Origin: BQJU01 sp965229635
Lineage (GTDB): Bacteria; Bacteroidota; Bacteroidia; Chitinophagales; Saprospiraceae
Direction: 5' to 3'
NCBI GenBank assembly: GCA_965229635.1
Contig: OZ245894.1
Coordinates: forward strand, 4,836,001 to 4,900,000
DNA length: 64,000 nucleotides
Position numbers and translations under genes: made by a program. A model generated the notes under the pieces. The model had not been told where the DNA came from. It saw only the letters and a program-made list of their open reading frames with translations, and searched no databases. Shown in pieces: positions 42,861 to 52,084 of the stretch. How positions within the stretch are numbered: the first letter of the stretch is position 1; every line of letters starts with the position of its first letter.

Positions 42861-45140
42861 ATGAAAAACACGCTGGCCCTCATTTGTTTGCTGATTAGCT
42901 TTGCCGCCTGTCAGGATTCGTTAACGGAAAGCCAGGAAGACCAACCAACTATTCCTGAGCAGGAACTCACCCATCTGGTCGATCCTTTCATTGGCACCGC
43001 CGAGCATGGGCACGTTTATCCCGGAGCGACGGTTCCCTTTGGAGCCGTGCAATTGAGCCCCGACAATGGCACTCAGGGTTGGGATTGGTGCGCTGGTTAC
43101 AACTGGGCTGATAGTGTCATTGTTGGCTTCAGCCATACCCATCTAAGTGGAACAGGTATCGGTGATCTTTATGATATTTCGGTCATGCCGACCACCGCCC
43201 CCACGGATCTAACCAACAGCTATAAAGACACAAGAAATGCACCTTACGCGGCTCGTTTCAAGCATAAAAATGAAAAAGCTTCACCAGGGTATTACACGGT
43301 TGAGTTGGACAATGGCATTCAGGTTGCGTTGACCAGCTCGTTGCACACCGGTTTTCACCAATATGCATTCCCTGAAGGAGTTACTGCCTCCCTCCTACTC
43401 GACCTCGGCTTTGCGATCAACTGGGACCGTCCAATCGATACGCGTATTCATCTGGAAAGTGACACATTGATCACCGGCTATCGGTTTTCCACAGGCTGGG
43501 CCAAAGACCAAAGGGTGTTTTTTGCCATGCTCCTCTCCCACCCTTTCAGCGAAAAACAATTGGCCGATAGCACTTTACTTCAGGACGGAGATTTGCTGGT
43601 GGGACAAAAAGGAAGACTGACCCTGAGTTTTGACAAAATTGATACCCTGAAAATTAAAGTAGGCATTTCCTCCATCAGCCGACAAGGAGCCATTGAAGGA
43701 CTTCAGGAAATTCCGCATTGGAATTTTGAAAAAGCAAAACAACAAGCTCAGCTCCAATGGAACCGTGAATTGAACAAAATTCAGGTCAATTCCACTGATG
43801 AAACACAAAAAAAGACCTTTTACACCGCATTGTACCGCACCAATTTAGCCCCGGTGGTTTTCTCCGACGCCCTGGGCAATTACAAAGGTGTGGATAATGC
43901 CATCCATCAGGTTGATTATACCCGCTACGATATCTTCTCCCTTTGGGATACTTTTCGTGCCGCACATCCACTTTTCACGCTTTTGCAACCGGAACGGGTC
44001 AATGAAATGATTCGGTCTATGATCGATCACTACGAAGAATCAGGCCTATTACCGGTATGGTCCCTTTTGGGAAATGAAACCAATACCATGACCGGTTATC
44101 ATGCCATTCCCATCATCACCGATGCCTACCTAAAAGGGTTTCGTGGCTTCGATGCGGAAAAGGCCTTTACGGCAATGAAAAAAAGTGCCATGCAGAACAT
44201 TCGCGGCACCAATTACTACCGCGAATATGGCTATATCCCTTTTGATAAAGATGGAGAATCGGTGACCAAAACACTGGAATACGCCTACGACGATTGGTGC
44301 ATTGCGCAAATGGCGAAGGCATTGGATAAAATGGCGGATTACAAGACGTTTATGGAGCGCTCTCAGAGTTTCCGCCCACTATTTGATGCATCTACCGGTT
44401 TTATGCGGGCCAAACTATCCGATGGCACCTGGAAAACACCGTTTGATCCCCAGTATTCTGACCACAATTTTGATGTAGCTGAGTATACGGAAGGTAACGC
44501 CTGGCAGCACTCCTGGTTTGTACCCCATGACGTTCCGGCCTTAATCGAATTGCACGGTGGCAAGGAGCCATTTGTACAAAAGCTGGATTCCCTCTTTTCC
44601 ATCGACTCCGAGATACGTGGTGATTTTATCTCCGCCGATATCTCCGGTTTGATCGGCCAATATGCTCACGGGAATGAACCCAGCCATCACATTGCCTACC
44701 TGTACAATTATGCCGGGATGCCCTGGAAAACTCAGGAAATGGTGCACCAAATCATGAAGAGCCAGTACAATAATACACCGGCCGGACTTTGTGGCAATGA
44801 AGACTGTGGGCAAATGTCGGCCTGGTACGTCTTTTCGGCACTGGGTTTTTATCCGGTGAATCCGGCTTCCGGGATTTATGTGATTGGCACTCCCACTTTT
44901 GAAGAAACCACTTTGAATTTAGGTGCAGGCAAAACCTTTACAATCAAGGCGGAAAACCTGACGGATACCAATTATTATATCCAGTCAGCTGAATTAAATG
45001 GTCAGCCGCTGAACCGTTCGTACATTACCCATAAAGAAATCATTGCCGGCGGAACGCTGGTTTTCAAAATGGGTTCAAGCCCCAATAAAGATTTGTGGAC
45101 CGCGGCAGAAGCTACTCCACCGTCCACCGAGGAAGAATAG
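42861..45140 (+). CDS. GH92 family alpha-mannosidase, lipoprotein
   Basis: 759 residues. Lipobox SFAAC gives lipidated Cys17. GH92 hallmarks: VDPFIGTAEHGHVYPGAT (about 40-57), GFSHTHLSGTGIGDLYD (89 on), YDIFSLWDTFRAAHPLF, AWQHSWFVPHD, and HGNEPSHH (about 603-610) with Glu606 in the position of the family's general acid, then GNEDCGQMSAWYVFSALGFY near the C-terminus. GH92 enzymes are calcium-dependent exo-alpha-mannosidases that trim mannose from N-glycans or mannans with inversion. It is followed after 31 bp by a GH130 phosphorylase, which suits sequential use of mannose-containing oligosaccharides. Confidence 0.93.
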   Translation: MKNTLALICLLISFAACQDSLTESQEDQPTIPEQELTHLVDPFIGTAEHGHVYPGATVPFGAVQLSPDNGTQGWDWCAGYNWADSVIVGFSHTHLSGTGIGDLYDISVMPTTAPTDLTNSYKDTRNAPYAARFKHKNEKASPGYYTVELDNGIQVALTSSLHTGFHQYAFPEGVTASLLLDLGFAINWDRPIDTRIHLESDTLITGYRFSTGWAKDQRVFFAMLLSHPFSEKQLADSTLLQDGDLLVGQKGRLTLSFDKIDTLKIKVGISSISRQGAIEGLQEIPHWNFEKAKQQAQLQWNRELNKIQVNSTDETQKKTFYTALYRTNLAPVVFSDALGNYKGVDNAIHQVDYTRYDIFSLWDTFRAAHPLFTLLQPERVNEMIRSMIDHYEESGLLPVWSLLGNETNTMTGYHAIPIITDAYLKGFRGFDAEKAFTAMKKSAMQNIRGTNYYREYGYIPFDKDGESVTKTLEYAYDDWCIAQMAKALDKMADYKTFMERSQSFRPLFDASTGFMRAKLSDGTWKTPFDPQYSDHNFDVAEYTEGNAWQHSWFVPHDVPALIELHGGKEPFVQKLDSLFSIDSEIRGDFISADISGLIGQYAHGNEPSHHIAYLYNYAGMPWKTQEMVHQIMKSQYNNTPAGLCGNEDCGQMSAWYVFSALGFYPVNPASGIYVIGTPTFEETTLNLGAGKTFTIKAENLTDTNYYIQSAELNGQPLNRSYITHKEIIAGGTLVFKMGSSPNKDLWTAAEATPPSTEEE

Positions 45141-45171
45141 CAATTTTAGTCTATTAAGTTACCATAGCAAC

Positions 45172-46407
45172 ATGCAATCTACGACCGATTTTAAGGATAA
45201 AGTCGCCCGGTTATTCGAAAAACACCAGGCGTTTCTACAGCAACCAAACGAGCAGCTGGAAAGTGAAAATGGCATTTTTCACCGCTACAAAAATCCAGTA
45301 CTGACGCATCGACACACGCCGGTATTCTGGCGCTATGATCTGGATCAACGCACCAATCCCAACCTTTTGGAGCGATTAGAGATCAATACCGTTTTTAATG
45401 CCGGAGCCATTGGCTGGAATGGAAAAGTTCTGATGATTCCCAGAATTGAGAGCAACGACGTGAAGTCCTTTTTTGCAGTAGCAGAAAGTGAATCCGGGGT
45501 TGATCAGTTTCGGTTTTGGGACTATCCTATCATCATGCCAGAGACTGATGATCCCGATATGAACGTCTATGATATAAGGCTGGTTGAACACGAAGACGGC
45601 TGGATTTACGGTACTTTTTGCACCGAAAGAAAGGACAAAAGCAAACCACAAGATACCTCGGCCGCTATTGCGCAAAGCGGCATAGCCAGAACGAAAGATT
45701 TTGTAACCTGGGAACGCCTTCCCGACCTCAAGACACCGTCTTCTCAGCAGCGCAACTGCGTGCTTCACCCGGAGTTTGTGGATGGCCAATACGGCTTTTA
45801 TACCCGCCCCATGGATGGCTTCATCGAAACCGGTGGTGGCGATGGTATTGGCTGGGGACTTTGTCCGGACATCACCAATGCGGTTATTGAAAAGGAAACA
45901 ATAGTCGACCCACGCATTTACCATACGGTAAAAGAAGTCAAAAATGGCCTTGGTCCGGCCCCATTAAAAACGAGTGAAGGCTGGCTACATCTGGCCCACG
46001 GAGTGCGGCGCACAGCGGCTGGATTGCGCTATGTACTATACCTGTTTTTGTGCGACTTGAACGAACCCTGGAAGGTTATTCACAACCCGGGTCGCCACTT
46101 CATTGCCCCACGAGGCATAGAACGGGTAGGCGATGTGTCTAATGTCGTCTTCAGCAACGGCTGGGTGTTGCGCGAAAATGGTGAAGTACTGATCTATTAT
46201 GCTTCCTCTGACACCCGCATGCACGTAGCGAGTACTACACTGGAGCTAATGCTGGACTACGTCATGAATACTCCGAAGGATGCCGGAAGAACTTATGCCT
46301 GCGTGCATCAACGCAATGAGATGATCCATCGCAATCTGAACATAATGAAAAGCATGGCGCTCGAGACTGATGTCGAATTATCAATTGAAAAGCAAAGCTC
46401 GTCATGA
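45172..46407 (+). CDS. GH130 phosphorylase, 4-O-beta-D-mannosyl-D-glucose phosphorylase-like
   Basis: 411 residues from ATG 45172; the longer frame from 45043 runs inside the GH92 gene and is rejected. No signal peptide, so cytosolic. The five-bladed propeller of GH130 is visible: YDLDQRTNPNLLERLEINTV, FNAGAIGWNGKVLMIPRIES, FFAVAESESGVDQFRFWDYP, NVYDIRLVEHEDGWIYGTF (Asp124 in the position of the proposed catalytic acid), GLGPAPLKTSEGWLHLAHGV and LVLRENGEVLIYYASSDTRMH-type end. The order fits subfamily 1 enzymes, which phosphorolyse Man-beta-1,4-Glc to mannose 1-phosphate and glucose. Man-beta-1,4-GlcNAc would be an alternative substrate. It overlaps the next gene by 4 bp. Confidence 0.88.
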   Translation: MQSTTDFKDKVARLFEKHQAFLQQPNEQLESENGIFHRYKNPVLTHRHTPVFWRYDLDQRTNPNLLERLEINTVFNAGAIGWNGKVLMIPRIESNDVKSFFAVAESESGVDQFRFWDYPIIMPETDDPDMNVYDIRLVEHEDGWIYGTFCTERKDKSKPQDTSAAIAQSGIARTKDFVTWERLPDLKTPSSQQRNCVLHPEFVDGQYGFYTRPMDGFIETGGGDGIGWGLCPDITNAVIEKETIVDPRIYHTVKEVKNGLGPAPLKTSEGWLHLAHGVRRTAAGLRYVLYLFLCDLNEPWKVIHNPGRHFIAPRGIERVGDVSNVVFSNGWVLRENGEVLIYYASSDTRMHVASTTLELMLDYVMNTPKDAGRTYACVHQRNEMIHRNLNIMKSMALETDVELSIEKQSSS

Positions 46408-48737
46408 AAAATGCAAAAATAATACTCACCTGCTTACTCCTGGCAAGTGTTACCTTCCTTGCCATCTGGAGCGAAAGCTGCTCCCGGGAAAGCCACACCC
46501 TGGCCCGTGGAAAGACGATTCCCGACAAGATTGATTTCAACTTCCACGTCAAACCCATCTTATCCGATCGTTGTTTCAAGTGCCATGGTCCGGATGAAAA
46601 AACGCGAGAGGCAGGCCTTCGCCTCGACACCGAAGAAGGTGCCTTCGCTGCCCTGGGCAAAGAGAAAGACCACTACGCCATCATTCCCGGTGATGTAGAA
46701 AACAGCACACTAATTCAGCGTATTTTTAGCGAAAACCCTGAGGATGTCATGCCCTCCCCCGAGTCTAATCTGACGCTAGATGATTACGAAAAACAAATCC
46801 TCAAAAAATGGATAAAGCAAGGCGCTGAGTGGAAAAAACACTGGTCCTTTATGCCTCCGGTAAAACCAGAGATACCGATTGTAAAACAGGAGGATTGGCC
46901 AAAAAACGAGATTGATTATTTCATTTTAAATCGGCTGGAAAAGGAAAACCTGAAGCCAGGTCCGGAAGCAGATAAGGAACGATTGATCAGAAGGCTGAGT
47001 TTTGACTTGACCGGCCTGCCTCCTTCACTGGAACAGATTGATGCTTTCCTTTCTGACACCACTGATCTGGCCTATGAAAATGCAGTAGACCAATTGCTTA
47101 GCACCTCTGCTTATGCCGAACGAATGGCCGCCACCTGGCTCGATCTGGCACGCTATGCCGACACTCACGGCTACCAGGATGACCTTGAACGCGTGATGTG
47201 GCCCTGGCGCGACTGGGTGATTCACGCTTATCGCGAAAATATGCCCTTTGACCAGTTTGTGAAGTGGCAACTGGCCGGGGACCTGCTTCCCAACCCTACT
47301 CGCGAACAAATCATTGCCACCGCTTTCAATCGCAACCACAAGATCACTCAGGAAGGAGGGGTGATTCCCGAAGAGTTTCGGGTGGAGTATGTCGCTGATC
47401 GCACGCAGACTTTTGGCATAGCCTTCCTGGGCCTTACCATGGAGTGCGCCCGCTGTCACGATCACAAATACGATCCCATTTCACAAAAAGACTACTACCA
47501 GCTATTCAGCTTTTTTAATAATGTTCCGGAAAAGGGACTGATCGAAACCTACGGGGCGATCCCCGAACCGTACATTTTTCTCACTAAAGAAGAGATTGAC
47601 GAAACGCTACACTTCATCAATAACCTGGATACCCTTGAGAAAATCCCATTGTTGGTCATGGAGGAAATGGATACAACGCGCCAGGCCTACATCCTCAACC
47701 GTGGGCTTTACGATCAACACGGTGAGCCGGTGGATGCAGAAACACCCCATTCTCTGGGTAGACTACCGGATGATTTGCCTGATAATCGCTTGGGTTTGGC
47801 CGAATGGTTATTTCAAAAAGACCATCCCCTGATGGCAAGAGTAACGGTCAATCGCTTTTGGCAGCAGTTATTTGGGGCAGGAATCGTGAGTACGACGGAA
47901 GATTTTGGAGCCCAGGGTGCGCTGCCCACTCATCCAGCATTGCTTGATTTTCTTGCGGTCAAATTCATGGAAGACGGCTGGGATGTCAAGGCCATGTTGA
48001 AATACATGGTCTGTTCTGCCACCTATCGACAATCATCAAAGTTGCGCCCGGAACTGGCTGAAGTTGACCCGGAAAACAAACTGCTGGCCCGTGGACCAAG
48101 ACTTCGTTTGACCGCTGAGATGATTCGCGATCAGGCGCTGGCTATCAGTGGTCTTTTGGTTAGAGAGATTGGAGGCCCGAGTGTAAAACCCTACCAACCG
48201 GCCGGCATTTGGGAAGAAACCACTGGAGGTGGTGGGGGCTCTACAGCCAGATACGAACCCGGCACAGGAGAGGATCTCTACCGTCGTAGTCTTTATACCT
48301 TTTGGAAAAGAACCGTTCCTCCTCCAAGTATGATGACCTATGATGCAGCCTCAAGGGATTTCTGTGTGGTGCGCCGACAACGGACATCTACCCCACTACA
48401 GGCACTCGTGCAAATGAATGATCCACAAATTGTGGAGGCCGCCCGTGTGTTGGCTTACCGAGCCATCAAACAAGGCGGTAGCGATCCACTATCTCGTTTA
48501 GGATACATGTTCCGCCTCGCCACCAGCCGATATCCTGAAAAGGGAGAATTGGAAACGCTGCAAGTCTATTTTGAGGAGGAAAAGGCCAATTTCAGTAGTG
48601 AACCTAAATCTGCTGAGGCCTTTCTCGAAACGGGTGAAGCACCTCAGGAAGAACTACTGCCGCCCGCAGAAATGGCGGCTTACGCATTGGTCGCCAATGC
48701 CATCTTCAACCTCGACGAAACCATCACCAAAAACTAG
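46404..48737 (+). CDS. Planctomycete-type cytochrome C / DUF1549 / DUF1553 protein
   Basis: 777 residues. An N-terminal hydrophobic signal (ILTCLLLASVTFLAIW) with a possible lipidated Cys26 precedes the PSCyt1 haem domain: C57-FK-C60-H61 in VKPILSDRCFKCHGPDE. A DUF1549 (PSCyt2) domain follows about 170-380 (EIDYFILNRLEKENLKPGP, RRLSFDLTGLPP, and MECARCHDHKYDP with a second CxxCH at 348-352). A DUF1553 (PSD1) domain comes about 460-740 (LAEWLFQKDHPLMARVTVNR, STTEDFGAQG, RLTAEMIRDQALAISGL). Such proteins abound in Planctomycetota/Verrucomicrobiota; a periplasmic oxidoreductase role is suspected but unproven. It lies between glycan enzymes and a DUF1501 gene, its usual partner. Confidence 0.92.
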   Translation: MKNAKIILTCLLLASVTFLAIWSESCSRESHTLARGKTIPDKIDFNFHVKPILSDRCFKCHGPDEKTREAGLRLDTEEGAFAALGKEKDHYAIIPGDVENSTLIQRIFSENPEDVMPSPESNLTLDDYEKQILKKWIKQGAEWKKHWSFMPPVKPEIPIVKQEDWPKNEIDYFILNRLEKENLKPGPEADKERLIRRLSFDLTGLPPSLEQIDAFLSDTTDLAYENAVDQLLSTSAYAERMAATWLDLARYADTHGYQDDLERVMWPWRDWVIHAYRENMPFDQFVKWQLAGDLLPNPTREQIIATAFNRNHKITQEGGVIPEEFRVEYVADRTQTFGIAFLGLTMECARCHDHKYDPISQKDYYQLFSFFNNVPEKGLIETYGAIPEPYIFLTKEEIDETLHFINNLDTLEKIPLLVMEEMDTTRQAYILNRGLYDQHGEPVDAETPHSLGRLPDDLPDNRLGLAEWLFQKDHPLMARVTVNRFWQQLFGAGIVSTTEDFGAQGALPTHPALLDFLAVKFMEDGWDVKAMLKYMVCSATYRQSSKLRPELAEVDPENKLLARGPRLRLTAEMIRDQALAISGLLVREIGGPSVKPYQPAGIWEETTGGGGGSTARYEPGTGEDLYRRSLYTFWKRTVPPPSMMTYDAASRDFCVVRRQRTSTPLQALVQMNDPQIVEAARVLAYRAIKQGGSDPLSRLGYMFRLATSRYPEKGELETLQVYFEEEKANFSSEPKSAEAFLETGEAPQEELLPPAEMAAYALVANAIFNLDETITKN

Positions 48738-48742
48738 GCCCA

Positions 48743-50218
48743 ATGGAAAAGATATTAAAAGAAAATGCCTATACGATGAACCGCCGAAATTTCCTGTCGA
48801 AGAGCAGTCTTGGACTGGGTGTGGCGGCCTTGTCATCCCTGATTGGTTGTGGACCTGGCAGTTCGGAAACGCCCGCTACGGCCAATGCTGATTTGCTAAA
48901 AGGCATCCTGGGTAGTCCACATTTTGCCCCAAAGGCTAAGCGTGTGATTTACCTATTCCAAAGTGGCGGTCCTTCTCAATTGGAGTTGTTTGACTACAAA
49001 CCACTGCTGGAAAAATTACGTGGAGAAGAATTGCCTGAATCCGTCCGCAACGGGCAGCGACTCACCGGCATGACCTCCAATCAGACGTCATTTCCGTTGG
49101 TAGGCTCCTCCGCTGAATTTAATCAATACGGCGAAAGCGGTGCCTGGATCAGCGACTTGCTGCCCTATACTTCGAAAGTAGTGGATGACATCTGTATCGT
49201 CAAGTCGATGTATACCGAAGCCATCAATCATGATCCGGCCATTACCTTTTTTCAAACCGGATCGCAGCAGCCCGGACGGCCCAGTATCGGCTCGTGGTTA
49301 AGCTACGGATTGGGTAGCGAAAATGAGAACCTGCCGACCTTCACAGTTTTACTTTCACGTGGCACGGGTAGACCGATGGGACAACCCCTGTATTCCCGAC
49401 TTTGGGGTAATGGATTTTTGCATTCACTGCATCAGGGAGTCCAGTTTCGGTCTGGTAAAGATCCTGTTTTGTACCTCAATAATCCAAACGGACTCGACAG
49501 CCTCAGTCGCCGCCGTATGATTGACAAAGTGGCTCAATTGAACCACCTTCAATTGCAGGAATTTGGCGATCCTGAAATTGTGACGCGAATTGCGCAGTAC
49601 GAAATGGCCTATCGCATGCAGACCTCCGTGCCGGAAGTTCTCGATATTGCCGATGAACCGGAATATATTTATCGCCTGTATGGCCCTGAGGCTACTCAGC
49701 CCGGCACCTTTGCCGCCAATTGCCTGCTCGCCCGTCGCTTAGCCGAGCGGGACGTTCGTTTCATCCAGCTCTACCACATGGGCTGGGATCAGCACGACAA
49801 CTTGCCCAATGCCGTAGCCAAACAGGCCAATGACGTGGACCAGGCCTCCGCGGCATTAATCATTGACTTAAAGCAGCGAGGCATGTTGGAGGATACACTC
49901 GTGGTTTGGGGCGGCGAATTTGGCCGCACCAACTATTCGCAAGGTCTTCTCACCGACACCTCCTACGGCCGCGATCACCATCCGCGTTGTTTCAGCATCT
50001 GGATGGCGGGTGGCGGCATCAAGCCGGGTATGGTGTATGGTCAAACCGACGATTTTGGTTACAACATCACCGAAAATCCGGTGCACGTACACGATTTTCA
50101 AGCAACACTGCTACACCTATTGGGCATCAATCACGAAAAACTGACCTATAAATACCAGGGCCGTCGCTTCCGGCTAACGGATGTACACGGAGAAATTGTT
50201 AATGACTTGCTGGCATGA
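48743..50218 (+). CDS. DUF1501 protein with Tat-like signal
   Basis: 491 residues. After an 11-residue leader, MNRRNFLSKSSLGLG at residue 12 is a twin-arginine-type signal; ATG 48776 could be the true start. LIGCGPG offers a possible lipidated Cys. The DUF1501 domain (sulfatase/alkaline-phosphatase-like fold) follows: KRVIYLFQSGGPSQLELFDY, FPLVGSSAEFNQYGESGAWI, INHDPAITFFQTGSQQPGRP, LVVWGGEFGRTNYSQ, GRDHHPRCFSIWMAGGGIK, HVHDFQATLLHLLG. DUF1501 genes are regularly paired with DUF1549/DUF1553 genes, as here (5 bp gap). The reaction is unknown. It overlaps the next gene by 4 bp. Confidence 0.92.
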   Translation: MEKILKENAYTMNRRNFLSKSSLGLGVAALSSLIGCGPGSSETPATANADLLKGILGSPHFAPKAKRVIYLFQSGGPSQLELFDYKPLLEKLRGEELPESVRNGQRLTGMTSNQTSFPLVGSSAEFNQYGESGAWISDLLPYTSKVVDDICIVKSMYTEAINHDPAITFFQTGSQQPGRPSIGSWLSYGLGSENENLPTFTVLLSRGTGRPMGQPLYSRLWGNGFLHSLHQGVQFRSGKDPVLYLNNPNGLDSLSRRRMIDKVAQLNHLQLQEFGDPEIVTRIAQYEMAYRMQTSVPEVLDIADEPEYIYRLYGPEATQPGTFAANCLLARRLAERDVRFIQLYHMGWDQHDNLPNAVAKQANDVDQASAALIIDLKQRGMLEDTLVVWGGEFGRTNYSQGLLTDTSYGRDHHPRCFSIWMAGGGIKPGMVYGQTDDFGYNITENPVHVHDFQATLLHLLGINHEKLTYKYQGRRFRLTDVHGEIVNDLLA

Positions 50219-51264
50219 AAAGACGACAATTTATCGGCTCGGCAATAAGTACACTGGTGGGTTCTACACTAGGTGCTTCTGCATTGGCTACAGCCAAAAA
50301 TGACTACACCCAGTACCGCGACTTCATTATTGGTCACGGCACTCATCGTTATAAGATCGACCTGAACTGGGGAGCATTGAATGCCAATTTCTATCCGGTA
50401 AATGACTGTCACGAAATGGTGCAAGACTCCAATGGGCGCATTATTCTATTAACGAATGATACCCGAAATAATGTGATCATTTACGACAAATCCGGGCGTT
50501 TGATCGAAGTATGGGGAACGGATTATCCCGGAGCACATGGGCTTACATTGAACGTTGAAAATGGCGAAGATTTCCTCTATATATCCGATAACAATCGCCA
50601 TGAGATCATTAAAACAACCATTGATGGCAAGGTGGTGATGACCTTACCCTGGCCGAAAGACACGGGCCTGTATGAAAAACCAGAGCAGTACATTCCAACC
50701 GAAACGGCCATTGCCTCCAATGGAGATATTTATATAGCTGACGGCTATGGTCAACAATATATTTTGCACTACAATGCCAAAGGAGAACTGTTAAACGTAT
50801 TCGGCGGGCGTGGACCGGAAGAAAAACACTTTGATAATGCCCATGGTATTTGCCTGGATAACCGGGTGCCACAAGCCCCCTCCCTCTTAATAACGGCCCG
50901 TCAACAGAACAAGCTTAAGCGTTTTTCCCTGGATGGACGATTGCTTGGAGTGATTCACCTTCCGGGGGCCTACATCTGCCGCCCGGTGATCCACGGAAAG
51001 GAGGTTTACCTGGCTACGCTCATTTCCAAACTTCCCTGGGATTCGCAATCGGGTTTTGTCTGCATCCTGAATGAAAAAGATCAGCTCGTATCTGTGCCCG
51101 GAGGTGGTCAGCCCGTCTATCAGGATGGAAAACTAAAGACATTGCAACAAACTGTGAAGGTTTTCCAACATCCTCACGATGTTTGTGTGGATGATGATGA
51201 AAACCTCTACATAGCACAATGGAATTCTGGCAAGACTTACCCCATAAAACTGGTACGCGTATGA
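50215..51264 (+). CDS. Exported NHL/6-bladed beta-propeller protein
   Basis: 349 residues. Start MKRRQFIGSAISTLVGSTLG is a Tat-like signal with a cleavage site after ASALA. Beta-propeller blades are visible: HEMVQDSNGRIILLTNDTRN, VIIYDKSGRLIEVWGTDYPG, FLYISDNNRHEIIKTTIDGK, AIASNGDIYIADGYGQQYIL, HYNAKGELLNVFGGRGPEEK, and HDVCVDDDENLYIAQWNSGK near the end. This is the NHL-repeat type seen in peptidyl-amidating lyase-like and 6-bladed propeller proteins. No catalytic residues can be assigned. It is coupled to the DUF1501 gene upstream (4 bp overlap) and to the next gene (4 bp overlap). Confidence 0.83.
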   Translation: MKRRQFIGSAISTLVGSTLGASALATAKNDYTQYRDFIIGHGTHRYKIDLNWGALNANFYPVNDCHEMVQDSNGRIILLTNDTRNNVIIYDKSGRLIEVWGTDYPGAHGLTLNVENGEDFLYISDNNRHEIIKTTIDGKVVMTLPWPKDTGLYEKPEQYIPTETAIASNGDIYIADGYGQQYILHYNAKGELLNVFGGRGPEEKHFDNAHGICLDNRVPQAPSLLITARQQNKLKRFSLDGRLLGVIHLPGAYICRPVIHGKEVYLATLISKLPWDSQSGFVCILNEKDQLVSVPGGGQPVYQDGKLKTLQQTVKVFQHPHDVCVDDDENLYIAQWNSGKTYPIKLVRV

Positions 51265-52079
51265 AATTGAGCCGTTACATAGCGTTGATTTTTGGGCTGT
51301 GGCCAATGGTTTACTCATCAGCCCAAAACCTGCCATTTGCGCAAAGCGGCACCTTCCAACTTGCCGATCCGATTCTGCATTATGATAGTGTGCTGTTTCA
51401 GGAATCCGCAACGATTACACTATCTTTTGACCTGGAAAATGTCAGTATCTTTTATACCCTCAATGGTACCGACCCTACAACTGGATCAACGCTTTATAAA
51501 CATCCAATCGTGATCGATAAAAGCACCCAGATAAAAGCGAGAGTCTTTCACCCTGATTGCCGGGCCAGCGAAGTGGTCAATCAGGAATTCCTTAAAACTG
51601 GAAAGCCCTTATCGATTAGGAAGATTCAGCTAGAAAACCAACCGGCAGAACAGTATTCCGCTCACGGACCAGGTACCCTGTTTGATTTACAAAAAGGCAG
51701 TGCTGATTTTCACGATGGTCATTGGCTGGGGTTTGAAGGAAAGAACCTGGAGGTCGAAGTAGTGCTGAACCAGTCTCGAACTATTAGTGCATTAACTATC
51801 AGCTCTTTAAATAATCATAGTGCATGGATTTTTCCCATCAAAAAGCTGGAGATTTATCATTCAGATGATGGACAAAACTACGAATTGCTGGGGCGTAAAA
51901 GCTACGAAGGTGGCAGCAATCCGTTTCCTGCCGGACAACAATTCCTACAGCTGGACTTTGCGCCCGTTGAGACCCGTTTTATAAAAATAACTGCTCATAA
52001 TCAGGGAGAAATTCCCGGCTGGCATCCCGGCGCGGGATCACCCGCCTGGTTATTTGTCGATGAGATTATTCTGAAATAA
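51261..52079 (+). CDS. Exported FN3-associated plus discoidin-like domain protein
   Basis: 272 residues from ATG 51261 (ATGA overlap with the previous stop); the longer frame from 51219 lacks a signal peptide at its start. Signal peptide about 1-22 (ending YSSAQ). First module about 30-115: an FN3-associated/chitobiase C-terminal-like sandwich with IFYTLNGTDPTTGSTLYKHP and STQIKARVFHPD. Second module about 120-272: discoidin/F5-8 type C-like (DGHWLGFEGKNLEVEVVL, LEIYHSDDGQNYELLG, ending PGWHPGAGSPAWLFVDEI). Both modules are clearly repeated in the C-terminus of the next gene's product. Probably a carbohydrate-binding periplasmic or surface protein; partner and ligand unknown. Confidence 0.8.
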   Translation: MKLSRYIALIFGLWPMVYSSAQNLPFAQSGTFQLADPILHYDSVLFQESATITLSFDLENVSIFYTLNGTDPTTGSTLYKHPIVIDKSTQIKARVFHPDCRASEVVNQEFLKTGKPLSIRKIQLENQPAEQYSAHGPGTLFDLQKGSADFHDGHWLGFEGKNLEVEVVLNQSRTISALTISSLNNHSAWIFPIKKLEIYHSDDGQNYELLGRKSYEGGSNPFPAGQQFLQLDFAPVETRFIKITAHNQGEIPGWHPGAGSPAWLFVDEIILK

Positions 52080-52084
52080 ACACA

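Noticed and set aside
45043..45171. In-frame upstream extension of the GH130 gene
   Set aside because: It lies mostly within the GH92 coding sequence; GH130 homology begins after ATG 45172.
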